This document shows, piece by piece, positions 48,189 through 60,800 of a stretch of 64,000 nt of DNA. The translations under genes and the position numbers were made by a program. The DNA is taken from contig JAQFVV010006271.1 of assembly GCA_028023455.1 (NCBI GenBank), positions 1,063,795 to 1,127,794 of the forward strand, written 5' to 3'. Source of the stretch: Epiperipatus broadwayi. Its lineage: Eukaryota > Onychophora > Udeonychophora > Euonychophora > Peripatidae. Each line of letters begins with the position of its first letter. Positions within the stretch are counted from its first letter, which is position 1. The notes beneath the pieces are model-generated. The model ran no database searches, was not told where the DNA came from, and worked only from the letters and a program-made list of their open reading frames with translations.

Positions 48189-49845
48189 AAAAAAATATGC
48201 ATACATATATTTGCACTATAAAATATGTCACTAATTCCATATTAACTCAGATACCCTAAAGCACTCAACATGAGGTGCTGTATCTACTTGCCTTTTACAA
48301 TAGATAAATTTTTATACATGTATATACATGCAGCACAATTATAAACTCACCACTATTCTAAATATAAAGTTATTAGTAGACTTGCTTATGGGAAATTTAC
48401 AATGAATAAACCCTTGGACACTCATCATAAGGTGTCGCAATAACAAAAATAACTTAAAGATATACAGATAAATACATTTCAGACACTCAACATGAAGTGT
48501 TGTATTTACCAAATATTACAAGTGTATGTATATTTACATATGACAATTTTCAGGAGTAACAAAAAAATTGATTGCAATCTTTGCTGAAAATACTGGCATT
48601 TGGGAAGAAAAAAATGCATCAAAAGATTTAAGTAAAAGCTATATCAAACGAATCAAAAGATTTAAGTAAAAGCTATATCATTATGTCTGTAATAACTGTA
48701 AAATCTAATATATATGCGAGAGACAACTCTCTTTTCTTTTTTTTTAAATGATTAATAATAATAATAAAAAAATAAAAACAATATATTTCTAATTATCAGA
48801 AATATCAAAGTTAATTAGTTCAAAATTAATAAAATATTTTTAAAATAAACTTATGTAGGCATCTTCATCTTCTCCTGATTGGGCTTCAAATCAACTGGCT
48901 GTGCAGTGAGGATTTCCAAGGCAGCTTTTGTCATCATTGTAGCCAGCTGGAACTGGCGTGATCACATCTTGGCAATTTGCGCAAAACAAGAGCAGGTGCA
49001 GTGGCTAGTTGTCTACCCCATGGTCATTTTACTGAAGTTCTGGTAGATTTCTCCATATTTTCTTTCTGGTATAATGTAATAATTATTATTAAATTTTTAT
49101 CCACTATGTTGAATGGTTAATTGAATCCACAAGAAAACAAGAGTTCTTAAAAGAACTGTATAATGGATTTCTTCTTAGAAAATATCAGCAATAATCTAGT
49201 CCATAAATGAACCACTAAGTGGCTAGATGATTGAAAAATTCTGGAGCCAAAGTAGTGAATGACATGGCCAGAATAAATGCCAAAGAAAGAAAGAATTCTA
49301 CAGCACTGACTAAAACCTATCAACCCCACTCATACAGAACCAATTCAGGCACCCCTATGAGAAGTATGAATCAGTCAACCCTTATTTTAAAAGAATTTTT
49401 ATTTTATATATATAAAAAAGATAATATTTTAATTATAATATTGATCATCAAACATTTTACTTTTTGATTAGATTTTTGAAATAATTAACATTCTTTGCTT
49501 ACAGAATAAAGTTACAGTTTTTAGAAAAGTAATTAAAAAATATACAAGTATATTTGAACAATTACTTTAATTATTTCTTTTATAAATATGTTCCAACATG
49601 TGATCTATTTGTTCAATAAAGTTTGCTATTCTCTATTTGAATTTTTCAGAGAAAAGTAAAATACATAAAATGACACATAATAAAAATATACAAAAAATAA
49701 AAATAAAAAAAATAAAAAAATACACGAGTTTATTATATGAGTGGGTATTCTATGCCCAGACCCAACTTCCATTTTAATATAGCACATTTATATATTCATT
49801 GTACTTACAGACTTTGTGCATGCACATTTGATAATGCCTGGCACA
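48189..49845 (-). repeat. Gypsy element, 3' LTR (minus-strand element)
   Basis: This aligns with 54216-56067 over its length (for example CAGATACCCTAAAGCACTCA versus CAGATACCCTAGAGCACTCA). On the minus strand it starts TGTGCCAGGC, after a purine tract. Divergence from the other LTR is moderate, with many substitutions and one indel of about 130 bp at 49382, so the insertion is old. It contains a short internal tandem repeat, AAGATTTAAGTAAAAGCTAT, at 48619-48680. The left boundary is approximate. Confidence 0.8.
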
Positions 49846-49864
49846 ATACCCCCTCTCCAATAAG
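49846..49864 (-). other. Polypurine tract of Gypsy element
   Basis: On the minus strand CTTATTGGAGAGGGGGTAT precedes the LTR start TGTGCC. It is the expected PPT and fixes the element's orientation as minus. Confidence 0.75.
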
Positions 49865-49941
49865 ACTTTTAAATGGGCTTGACTATTTAAAGTCTTAAGT
49901 TCTTATTTATACAATTATGCACTATACATGTGAGATGATTT

Positions 49942-51049
49942 CTAGAGCATCCTGAGTGCTATGGTATGGGTTTTAGTGCACAAGCATTGTATGTTTCCTT
50001 TATTCCCTTCTGTTTTAATCCAGAAAGCATTATCCACACTGCACTCCACAATTTCAATAGGGCCTTTGTAAAGGTTAAAATTTTTTTTTACACTTGAAAC
50101 TTTTCTGGAATTCTCACGAGGCATTATGACCATCACTCTATACCCTATATTAAGCTGGTATTTTTGCATGCTGTGTTTCCTTTTATTTCTTCTGAGAAGA
50201 GACTCATCTGATGCATCTGGGCTTGAGCCTTTTTTATCTATTTCCATGTCAATTGTTTTGTCTCTGCTCCCTGGGAAGTTGCCTTGAAGAGTATTTTGGT
50301 ACAAGTTTTCCAAAATGTAGCTGTGTTGGAGGGAATCAAGTGGATTTGTGTATAGACCAGTTTATATAATTTAGTATCTGAGGTAGCTGTTTTACCCATC
50401 CCTTATGGTTTGTTGGTAAGTACATATGAAACAGCCTTCCCAATTCCCGCATGACTCTTTCACAGGGATTACTTTGGGGGTTATGGATGAACATAAATAC
50501 GTGTTTAACTTTCTGCTTAGTAACACATTTGTTCCATTCGTCTGATACAAAAGGGGTCCCATGGTCTGTCAAGATCGTTTTTTTTTCCAACTGTGTTAAA
50601 ATGTGAGGACTCTAGAACATTTATAGTTTCATGTGTTGTAGTTCTTGCCAAAGGGTAGGCTGCAACAAATTTGGAGAAAAGGTCATATACAACAAGTAGA
50701 TATCTTTTTCCATTAAAGGGTGACAGAGAGCCATAAAATCCATGTCCATTATTTCCTTTGAGTTGTTAAAGATGATAGATTTTATTGGAGTTGTGTATGC
50801 TCTATTCAGTGGCTTTACATGCTGGCATATTTCAAATTTGTTCAAAATCTTTATGTCTTAGTGCATCCTGGGCCAATAGAACCAGTGCTTGAGGCAATAT
50901 TCAGTTTTGGGGGTTCCATAATGTCCGTATAATTGGTGAATGTAATTGGTGAGAGGGCCCTGAATGGCTGGTGGTACCATCACTATCCATTCATCGATGT
51001 CTTCTTGAATTTGGTAGTATAAAGCCTTTTTTCTATCTTGTATTGGCAC
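49942..51049 (-). pseudogene. Gypsy pol, integrase region
   Basis: Broken frames give a zinc-binding-like N-terminus (HQLYGHYGTPKTEYCLKHWF, where the HHCC pattern is partly lost) and a catalytic core with MDFMALCHPL and, further on, LTDHGTPFVSDEWN, the second Asp block of the DDE triad. The third motif region follows as HNPQSNPCERVMRELGR with its Glu. A basic C-terminal domain (49942-50313) completes it. At least four frame breaks separate these pieces, so no active integrase can be made. Confidence 0.85.
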
Positions 51050-51208
51050 TTCTTATCTAAGTTAATGTCATCCTTCTGAGGAGATTGTATATACAATGTT
51101 ATGATCCGGTTTAGGTTTTTATCTTCATGCTGTCTCATTGACATTTGATTTAGATGTTCCCCTATGTTTTGTCCTTACCTGATGATATGCTCATCATGTA
51201 TGCATTGT

Positions 51209-51666
51209 CTATTTCAGGTGTTGTTGAGTTTGAATGGAATGATGACTGAGAATGTCAGCCACCATGTTCTCAGCTCCTTTGCAATGTTTCACTGTGTAGT
51301 TAAACTCTTGGAGAAACAAACCCCACTGAACCAGCTGGAAATTAGTGATATTGCTGTGATTTAGAAATTGAAGACTCTTGTGGTTCATAATCACTATCAC
51401 TTCAGAGCCTATTAGCATAGGGCAAAACATTTCAAATGCCCATACTATCACAAGCATTTCTTTTTCTGTAACCATTAATTACATTCAGGTTCTTTCAACA
51501 ACCTGCTTATGAAGTACAGGACCCCTGTCTGACTATCCTGCTGAACTTGGGATAAGGTAATGCCCAGTTTATATGCACTGCTATCAGTTTGGAATATAAA
51601 GGGTTTGTCAAAGTCTGTGTATATCAGCACTACTTGTTTTATAAAACTTTTTCTTAATCTCAGCAA
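51209..51666 (-). pseudogene. Gypsy pol, RNase H region
   Basis: Two adjoining frames encode KPFIFQTDSSAYKLGITLSQ (first catalytic Asp), then TEKEMLVIVWAFEMF (Glu motif), then FNYTVKHCKGAENMVADILS (the HxxGxxNxxAD block with the last Asp). These are in canonical Ty3/Gypsy order directly downstream of the RT. A stop or frameshift falls between the two pieces near 51475. Confidence 0.85.
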
Positions 51667-51679
51667 ATGCTTCCTCCTG

Positions 51680-52836
51680 TTCGATGGTCTGGTTCCATCG
51701 GGTATCTTTCCTGAGTAGTCTTAGTAAAAGTTCCATTCGCTCAGCAAATTTTTTGCAGAATCTGTTGTAAAAGTTGTATAGTCCTAAAAAGAACTGAATG
51801 CGCTTTTGTGTTTAGGTACAGAGAAGTCAGTAATTGCACTAATTTTATGAAAGTGGGGTGTGATTCCCATTCATCCCACAAAATGACCCAAAAAATTTTC
51901 AGAGATCAATATACTCTTTTTTAGGTTGATTCTGCTTCCTTTAGCTCACATTCTGCAAAAAATAGTTGTAAGTGTTCTTCCGGTGTTGTGGATGCTACCA
52001 CGATGTCGTCTACATAAATTGTTAAAATTTTCTTAATTTCCTGGGACAAAACTTGGTCCAGACATCATATTAAGCCTACACTGCTATTAACTAAACTGAA
52101 AGGCATTCAATTAAATTGATACATGTGGCCTCCATATCTAAAAGCTATGTATTAGTGGTCTGTGTGACATAATTCTATCTGCCAGTAGCTAGCAGTTAAG
52201 TCGAATGTGGAAAATATTATTTTATCTTTAAATTTCATGAGTAATTCTTGCATACAGGGTGGAATAGTACAATATGGTCTTGTCACCCTGTTAAAGTTGG
52301 TGTGCATCAAGGCATAACCACATGGATCCATTTTTCTTTCTGACCACCCCTAGGGGGTTACAGTATGGGGAAAAGCATTTATCAATAATGCCCATTTCAA
52401 CATTTGTTCCAGCTGTTTCTACACCTCCTTAAATTTGTGTGGTATTGGGTAGGATTGCACTTGGAATAGTTATCCTGGTTTCAATATGATTCTTTGTTTA
52501 TATCCTTTAATGAGCCCAGGACTATCAGAGAATGTTTTTATACGTATGAAGCATAGATTTGAGTTTTTCTGTCTCAGTGGCAGAAGTCAGTTTTGCTCCA
52601 TTTGTCTTTTCTTCCATAAGTTCTCTGTCCAATTGGGTCATACAACATGCCTCAGTATCGTCATATAAATAGGGTTTTAGCATTTCAATTTGTTTGTCAT
52701 TGCACACTACAAGCCGATGTTCATAATCTAAAATGCATCTGTTTTTGTGCAAGAAGTTGGAACCCAACCCAACTTCATGGATAAGACTGGTCATAATTAA
52801 GAACATTTGGTATACCATCTTATGCTGTATATGCAT
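51680..52836 (-). pseudogene. Gypsy pol, reverse transcriptase region
   Basis: On the minus strand a frame-shifted RT is readable. Motif A is STFDLTASYWQIEL near 52150-52220. The catalytic YVDDIVVAS lies at about 51990-52016, followed by TTPEEHLQLF. The upstream piece (52525-52836) matches the pre-RT linker seen in Gypsy Pol. Multiple stops and shifts are present, so it is inactive. Confidence 0.85.
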
Positions 52837-52872
52837 CTGTATCCAAGTTTACTTAGGCAGAAGTTTCACTTT

Positions 52873-53091
52873 TCAGTTGTTTGCTAATGTTATTTGTATC
52901 ATCTTCAAAGGCAAGATTTCTATGTGTGGTTTTTTTGTTAAAATCCAATGGTATAGATCTTCTGATGTTACAGATATTTGACTGCCTGAATCCAGCATGG
53001 CCATGACTTCAAGTCCCTCCACTGTCAGACTGATCTCAGGACAACTTTGTGGAGCATATTTAGGCACTCTATCTTCCCATGAATATATCAT
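52873..53091 (-). pseudogene. Gypsy pol, aspartic protease region
   Basis: The 72-residue frame carries AMLDSGSQISVTSEDLY at residues 31-47, with the DSG active site of retroviral-type aspartic proteases (52981-52995). It lies directly upstream of the RT, the normal Gypsy order. A second frame, 53069-53287, precedes it with an overlap of about 20 bases and may be the end of gag, but has no knuckle. Confidence 0.8.
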
Positions 53092-53287
53092 TTGATATTT
53101 CTTTGTCCATATTAGTCCATGGTGTTACAATGTGGCCACAGAACTCTTCATTTTTATTCCTGTTCGTGTGATTGGTATGTTTATCTTCCCAAACATTTGC
53201 TGAGAACTTATATTGTTGGCTCATGTCTATCTCATTTAATAATTTGGCCATTTGTTGCACTGAATCCCTATTCATGGTGAGCAACAT

Positions 53288-54077
53288 TTGTTCAATATTT
53301 TATTTTTATTATCAAATTATTCTTTAACTATTTGTCTTATTTTTAAATATGCAGTACACCGCACACCTAACTCTGCCTTATTCCATTCACCGATTAGTTG
53401 TTTTTTCTATGTCGTTCCATTTATTCTGCCCTTTTTTACCTATGTCTATTTAATTCTATTTATCATTGAAAAAGAAAATCAATTTTAGCATATGAAACTT
53501 TATTTTCTTAAGCCAGTATTTGATAGTCTATCTTATTTTACTTACTTTTTTTTTTTAAAAAAGAAAAAAAAAAACAAAAAATTCAACTATAAATTATTTT
53601 AAATCATTACTTTTATTTGTAAAACCTCCGACCATTTATATACACATATATGCAGTGTATGATCTACTTTTCCCTAACTCATTCATTTAATAATTTTTCT
53701 ATACTTTATTTCTATTTTAATTGCACATGTTGATGCCAGTTTTTACTCAGATTCAATGGCAACTGTATTTCTCTAAATAAAAATGTTAGCGATTCAGTTT
53801 AAAGTGAAAATTGTTAAGCAATTATTAAGATAAAAAAATCTGTACTCTGTATAAAAAATATCAACCTTCAATATATTACATGTATACTTATTCAAACCAA
53901 ATTCTAAATCTGTTTTGTTTATATAGTATATTTATAGAATACACAGTATGCATTTGATTTATTGCTAACAATTTGAATCATAAATATATCTTAAATATCC
54001 ATCGCTACAAAAAATAAAACTATCATTTTGGGTCTGCAGATTACTGAGTAATATATCCTAAACCATCTAAGAATAAC

Positions 54078-54112
<35 letters not shown>

Positions 54113-54118
54113 TATTCT

Positions 54119-54165
<47 letters not shown>

Positions 54166-54215
54166 CAAATCAAGCATGTTCATTTGTATAGCCTGTTGAT
54201 TACACTACACTTTTT
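53288..54215. other. Gypsy 5' internal region without recognisable gag
   Basis: Between the protease and the right-hand LTR only about 0.9 kb remains, stop-rich in all frames. No Gag, zinc knuckle or clear PBS was seen, so gag has been deleted or has decayed beyond recognition. Confidence 0.55.
54068..54165. repeat. Palindromic (AT)n followed by (GA)n
   Basis: TAAGAATAACTTT at 54068-54080 and its exact inverse AAAGTTATTCTTA at 54108-54120 enclose a TA tract. A second TA tract then passes into (GA)12. It lies where the Gypsy leader and PBS would be expected. Confidence 0.9.
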
Positions 54216-56067
54216 TTTTAAAAAAAACTATGCGTATATATATTTGCACTACAAATGCACTACAAAATATTTCACTAATTTTGTATTAACTCAGATACCC
54301 TAGAGCACTCAACATGAGGTGCTGTATCTACTTGCCTTTTATGATAAATAAATTTTTATACATGTATATACATGCAGCACATTTATACACTCACCACTAT
54401 TCTAAATATAAAGTTATTAGTCGATTTGCTTATGGGAAATTTACAATGAATAAATCCTTGGACACTCATCATAAGGTGTCACAGTAACAAAAATAACTTA
54501 AAGATGTACGGATGAATACATTTCAGACACTCAACATGAGGGGTCATATTTACCAAATATTACAAGTGTATGTGCGTGTATATACACATGTATATTTATG
54601 TATGACAATTTTCAGGAGTAACAAAAAAACTGATTGAAACCTTTGCTGAAAATACTGAAATTTGGAAAGAAAAAAAAATGCATCAAAAGATTTAAGTAAA
54701 AACTACATCAAATGAATCAAAAGATTTAAGTAAAAGCTATATCATTATACCTGTAATAACCATAAAATTCAATATATATGCAAGAGACAACTCTCTTTCC
54801 CATTTTTTTAAATGATTAATAATAATAATAATAAAAAATAAAAATAATATATTTCTAATTATCGGAAATATCAAAGTTAATTAGTTCAATATTAATAAAA
54901 TATTTTTAAAATAAACTTATGTAGGCATCTTCATCTTCTCCTGATTGGGCTTCTGAGTCGAATTCAAGTCAACTGGCTGTGTGATGAAGATTTCATCTCA
55001 CTCAGGTTGGGCAAGGTGGCTTTTGTCATCATCATAGCCAGCTGAAACTGGCATAATCACATCTTGGCGATTTGGGCAAAGCAAGGGTGGATGCACTGGC
55101 TGGTTGTCTACCCCATGGTCATTTTACTGGAAGTTCTGGTAGATTTCTCCATATTTTCTTTCTGGTATAATGTAATAATTATTATTAAATTTTCATCTGC
55201 TATCTTGAATGGTTAATTGAATCCACAAGAAAACAAGAGTTCTTAAAAGAATTGTATAATGGATTTCTTCTTAGGAAATATCAGCAATAGTCTAGTCCAT
55301 AAATGTATCTCTAAGTGGCTAGATAATTGAAGAATTCCAGAGCCAAAGTAGTGAATAACATGGCCAGAATGAATGCCAAAGAAAGAATGAATCCCACAGC
55401 ACTGACTAAAGCCTATCAACCCCATTCATACAGAACCAATTTAAGTACCCCCATGAAAAGTATGAATCAGCCAACCCTTTTAATTTGGCTTATCATTCAG
55501 ATTATAAGCATTCCTTTCTATTTTTATAATTAAATTCTACATAACAGGGTTTGATATAATGTTTAATTTCCATCTCGGACTCTCAGACCACTTGATTAAC
55601 AGATATTACTTTAAAAGAACTTTTATTTTATTTTATATATATATATATAAGATAACATTTTAATTATAACATTGATCATCAAACATTTTGCTTTTTGATT
55701 AGATTTTTGAAATAATTAACATTCTTTGCTTACAGAATAAAATTACAGTTTTTAGAAAAGTAATTAAAAAATAAATAAAAAATATACAAGTATGTTGGAA
55801 CAATTACCTTAATTATTTCTTTTACAAATATGTTCCAACATGTGATCTATTTGTTCAATAAAGTTTGCTATTCTCTATTTGAATTTTTCAGAGAAAAGCA
55901 AAATACATAAAATGACACATAATAAAAATATAGAAAAAAAAATACATGAGTTTATTATACATGTGAGTATCTATGCTCAGACCCAACTTCCATTATTAAT
56001 ATAGCACATTTATATATTTGTTGTGCTTACAGATTTTGTGCATGGATATTTGATAATTCATGGCACA
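54216..56067 (-). repeat. Gypsy element, 5' LTR
   Basis: This is the partner of 48189-49845. On the minus strand it starts TGTGCCATGAATTATC. It is longer because it holds about 130 bp at 55484-55615 (GGACTCTCAGACCACTTGAT and neighbours) that are missing from the other LTR. Immediately outside lies ATATATATATG, then LINE copy B sequence, so the element entered an AT tract in the LINE. Confidence 0.8.
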
Positions 56068-56082
56068 ATATATATATGTATA

Positions 56083-56348
56083 TTAAATGAGTTGTACAGG
56101 CATTTTTTATTGATGATGATACCTGCTCCTGCTGATGGTGTCTGATGTTTATGAAAAGCTTGTGAACTCTGTATTACTTAATTTGTTTGATAGATTAATT
56201 TATTATCCATTGTAAAATTTAGTTTCTATAATGCCAAGTATGCATGGTTAGATGACATCATACCATGAAGTTTGAAGTTTAATTTTTTCAGGTGCTTTAA
56301 CCCTCTCTCATTAAAGGCTCCTATATTAAGTTTTATTTAGTGTGTGTT

Positions 56349-56423
<75 letters not shown>

Positions 56424-57780
56424 TTTTAAAGGTATTTATTGCTCTATAATATTGGTACCACTTACCTCTTCCATATGACTATGTTCTTTGTCTGATGATA
56501 ATGATGAGGTGTCAGAGTTTTTAGGATTGTTCATACTTTTAAGGTTTTTAATTGATTTAATTACTGTGGTGAATATTTCTTCACTACTGTCATTCACTAT
56601 GGATTCTTCACTTTATTACTTTTATTTTTCCTAATTAATTACCTCCGTTGGGCAGGTGTTGAGAATATTCACTATATCCAATAATGTTTTGTTTATGTCT
56701 TGTTATAGTTGCTATATCAACTGGAAAATTTTTGTGATAAATTGTCATAAAATTGCTCTTTATTTCTATTGGTATTAAGATTGTTTGTGGAGCTATTGTT
56801 TTTATTAATGTTTAAGATGATTTTTAAATTCTCTTCTGGTTTTGACATCTGTTCTAGATATTTTTATTTTCAAATTATACTTAATGGATAGTGCTTACTT
56901 CTTTTGTCATTGATGGGTAGGGTTTATCTCATGCTGAATTGAGTGTGGTATAATCTAGAGCAGTTTCTGATAAGGTATCCACACTCTTTGTAATGAAAGC
57001 ACTGGGGTTCTAATCCATTTATTATTAAAAATAACATTGCATCTTGATGTTATTTGTGTGGGAATATTTTCAGAATTTATATTTTACCTTAAATACATTG
57101 CTGTTCCCAGTATTGGAATGGGTATATTTTTTAATATATGTAGAATGAAAATTTATCATCTCTCTGAATAGCTTTACAAAATCTGCAATAAAGTAATTAA
57201 GGTATGTATTTTTAAGAAGGCCAGTGATGTGGTTTTCTCTGTTTGGGTTAACTGAAAATAATGAGCAGTCCCTAAAAAAATGCTTGAAAGATTTAAAGAT
57301 TCTTTAGTATGGTAGCATTGAAAGATTCCATAATTTTGTCAGGCTGTCATTGGTCCAGTCTTCTTAAGACTCCATAGTATTAATGACCATAGTCTTTGAT
57401 AAAAAATCTAGTTTCATAAGATCATAAGATCTTGAATGGTTGTATGGTGAAATCTGGAAATTGGTATCTCTAGTTATATTAACTGTTTATGATTCATTTT
57501 TATTTCCCCATTCTGTTGATAGGGAAAGTTTTGTTACTTCAGCATAGCAGTTTTTAGCAATATTTCATGTGTGGTGGCAGACATCTTGTCTAGATAATGA
57601 CTTTCATTGTCAATTTTTATACATAATCCTATGGGATTATTAGATTTTTTAAAACTCAAATTAAAGGGATTTTGTACATATAATTTGTTGAAAATTTACT
57701 GATTTGTATCTGTAGATTCTCAGTGTTTCACTGGATTTACTAACATGATTTGAAGCTTCTCCAAACTTTAAACTCCCTCT
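56083..57780 (-). pseudogene. LINE copy B, ORF1 and ORF2 start
   Basis: ORF1 traces run from about 57350 down to about 56430 with blocks homologous to copy A (FNATILKNL versus FNSTIPKKL; KNTYLNYFIADFVKLF versus KNAYFRYTIQDFQKLI). ORF2 opens near 56330 with IKLNIGAFNERGLKH and continues to TPSAGAGIIIN, then breaks at the Gypsy LTR. The endonuclease resumes at 46914. The upstream end abuts the 3' tail of copy C at about 57785. Confidence 0.65.
56354..56420. repeat. (AT)n microsatellite
   Basis: About 33 AT repeats lie at the junction between ORF1 and ORF2 of LINE copy B. Confidence 0.95.
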
Positions 57781-57787
57781 GGTGTGT

Positions 57788-57853
57788 ATCATCATCATCA
57801 TCATCATCATTATTATTATTATTATTATTAATCTATTATTATTATTATTATGT
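57788..57853 (-). repeat. 3' microsatellite tail of LINE copy C
   Basis: On the minus strand the LINE ends GTTTGCTTTGAAAC, followed by (ATA)n and then (ATG)n. Copy B ends the same way at 43952-43980. Trinucleotide tails instead of poly-A are known for I-type and some related LINEs and help define this family. Confidence 0.8.
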
Positions 57854-60800
57854 TTCAAAGCAAACTTTATTGAGTATCAATTGGTTACATCAAATAAGTT
57901 TACACTAAGGTTATATATATAAAAAATTCTTTTTAATATTAATTTAGTCCTTTATTTTGACAGTTACCTTATTCAACCATATAAAAACATTCATTGTTAT
58001 TGATGATTGGCCCTCAATTGGGTTGTGTTAGCTGGTCTTATTTTTTAATTTTTTGTTTCCTTTTTTTGGGAGAAAGAGGAATAATTCCAGTCCTTGTCAT
58101 AGTGCTGAGCACATTTTGAAGAAGAACCATGTTGTCATAAAATATCTTGTGGTGCAAGAATGCTGTCTCTATCTTTGAGTTTTTTTAAGTTTTAAAATAC
58201 AAAATGTTGAGGTGACTTCTTGGATTGTTTTCAAATGTGGATGTGCAATAGATGTACCAGTATGTGTATAAACTGAAGGTTACTGCATGCCTGGTATTGC
58301 TCTTTTTTTGTATGCATCTAGAATATTACTTATTGAGGTACCATTTTGTCTATAGTTGTTCTGCATCATTAATCACATTTTTTCAGAGCTAGACATTCGC
58401 TTAGGAAGTGGGTTTGGGTTTCATCTTCTCTGTGACATAGCATGCATAGTTGATCAATATATGTGTAAAATTCCTTGTATTAAATAAAATGTATTGTTAG
58501 TAAGACATTCAGGTTAAGTTTGATAATAAAATCAAAAATTTTTTAATTCCAGGCATCATCTTGTGAACTTTCTTAACAGCTGGACATTGTTTATTCTCAG
58601 TACTGTGAGTGTGGTTGTTGGCTGATGGATCTGGAAACAATAGATTTTGTATTTGTAAATATGTACATTTATTTGTATTTTTAGTGTTATATTATCACTT
58701 ACGGAGTCCTCATATTGCAAGCAGCATAGAGATGTAGTTGTATGTGGGGGCTGACAGAGAGTGTAATTACTATTATTACCTGTGTCTCTGAAAAATGTCT
58801 AAATATTGCTATAAGTAAACAGTGAGGATTGCCAATTCCTCAACAAGCTTTGTGTTAAATGCTTAGCCAGAGAGAGCATTTAAAATCTCTCTGTCAGGAT
58901 CTCCCTCCAAACCCCTGACCATGGTTTCATGCTTTGGAACTCCTCAGCGAGGTGCCAGGGTAGGTTCAGACACTAGATCTAAAAATACTAACCCAAAGCC
59001 AGCATTTAACTGAAAGTTAACTATTGAGTGGAAATTCTGAAATTTTCAGATACCTACATGTCAACAAACCCAGCTATCCAACTCAAATAGCTATATGGGG
59101 CTGATAGATCTTTAGCCATACCATATATTAGTAGTCTTAGCAATATAATATTGCATAAGACTTAAGGCAGAGACTATAAATAGTCAAAATAAGAGTCATA
59201 GATCACATGACCATATTCTCTTAAGCTTGTAAGTTATAAACAGTGAGGATTGCCAATTCATTAACAAGCTTTGTATTAAATACTTAGCCAGAGAAAGCAT
59301 TTAAAATATCTCTGTCAGGAACACCTTAAAACCCCTGACTATAGTTTCATGCTTTGGCACTCTTCAGAGAGTTGCCAGGGTAGGTTCAGACACTGGATCT
59401 AAAAATACCAACCAAAAGCCAGCATTTAACTAAAAGTTATCTATTGAGTGGAAAATCTGAAATTTTCAGACACCTACATGTCTTAAAAACCAGCTATGCA
59501 ACTCAAATAGCTATATGGGGCTGATAGATCTTCAGCCATATCACTCAATAGACAACTTTTAGTTAAATGCTGGCTTTGGGTTTGTATTTTTAGATTTCAT
59601 GTCTGAACCTACCCTGGCATCTCTCTGAGGAGTGCCAAAGCATGAAACCATGGTCAGGGGTTTGGAGGGGGGATTCCTGACAGAGATATTTTAAATGCTC
59701 TCTCTGGCTAAGCATTTAATACAAAGCTTGTTGAGGAATTGGCAATCCTCACTGTTTATAACTTATAAGCTTAAGAGAATAGCGTCATGTGATCTATGAC
59801 TCTTATTTTGACTATTTATTGCTATAAGTAGTTTTACTGTTTTTTTGGGTGTGAAACACTGATATTGCATGTAGTCCAAGACCATTCCATTTGGTATGGT
59901 AGTTTAGTTATTTTTTTTTTGAGATGGGTACTACTTTTCTTATCCATAGGAGCTTGTTACATAGTGAGTTAATTGCTGTAATAAATGATGTAAAATTTAT
60001 TATTGGCAGATGATAGTTGATTGTATAATAATACTTTTGAGTAGATTGAGAGCTAGGATTTGGCGAATGATTCAGTGATTCTTTATGCTTCTGTTTTAAG
60101 TTTGGCTTGTATTTCTTTCTCATTTGATTCATGCCCAAGTGGAAAGGAAAACCCAGAAATATACTAGGTTTTCCTGGATATATGTGTGATTAATTTACCT
60201 GTTAATATTGCCCCAGCAGCTGATTTATTGATATTGATTTTTAGACTAAACTTTGCTGTGTAATCTTTTATGATTTTCTAAAATATAGGTAATTGTTATT
60301 CTGATTGTAAAAATAGTGTGATATCATCCTTGTAGGCTATACGTGGTATATATGTGTTGGTGTGTGAAATTTGGAATTCCTTGGATTTTTTAAAAATTTT
60401 CCTCTAGCAAGGGGTTTAAATATAATGTAAATAACAGTGAACTGAATGGAGATCCTTGTGGGATTGATTGGTTGAGATAGAAAGATAATGAAAATATGCC
60501 ATTGAGTGTGATATAAATTTCTTTCTTTAGTATCAAGTTGGTGATTCTATATAAGATTGTGTGAGGTATTTCTGTTTTTTTTTTAAACTGAATCAACAGT
60601 GTTCTGATTGGCACTGAATCAAACGCACTTTTGAAATCTAGTTGCACAGCCATTAACATACATTTTTTTTCTTTTAACTACTGAGCTAGTGATCACTTTG
60701 TATGTTAGTTCTGATTGACCTGTTAATAAACTCTTTCTTGCATACTGAGGTCATAATAATAGTGGTATTATGTGGGTTTTTTTTTTAATACTTTTATCAG

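Noticed and set aside
49231-49467. Short frames duplicated in both Gypsy LTRs (also 55327-55533 and the minus-strand 60-codon frames)
   Set aside because: They lie within LTR sequence, differ between the copies and show no domain.
43970-57853. Trinucleotide tracts at about 43952 and 57788 as independent microsatellites
   Set aside because: Each lies exactly at the 3' end of a LINE copy, so they are better explained as LINE tails.
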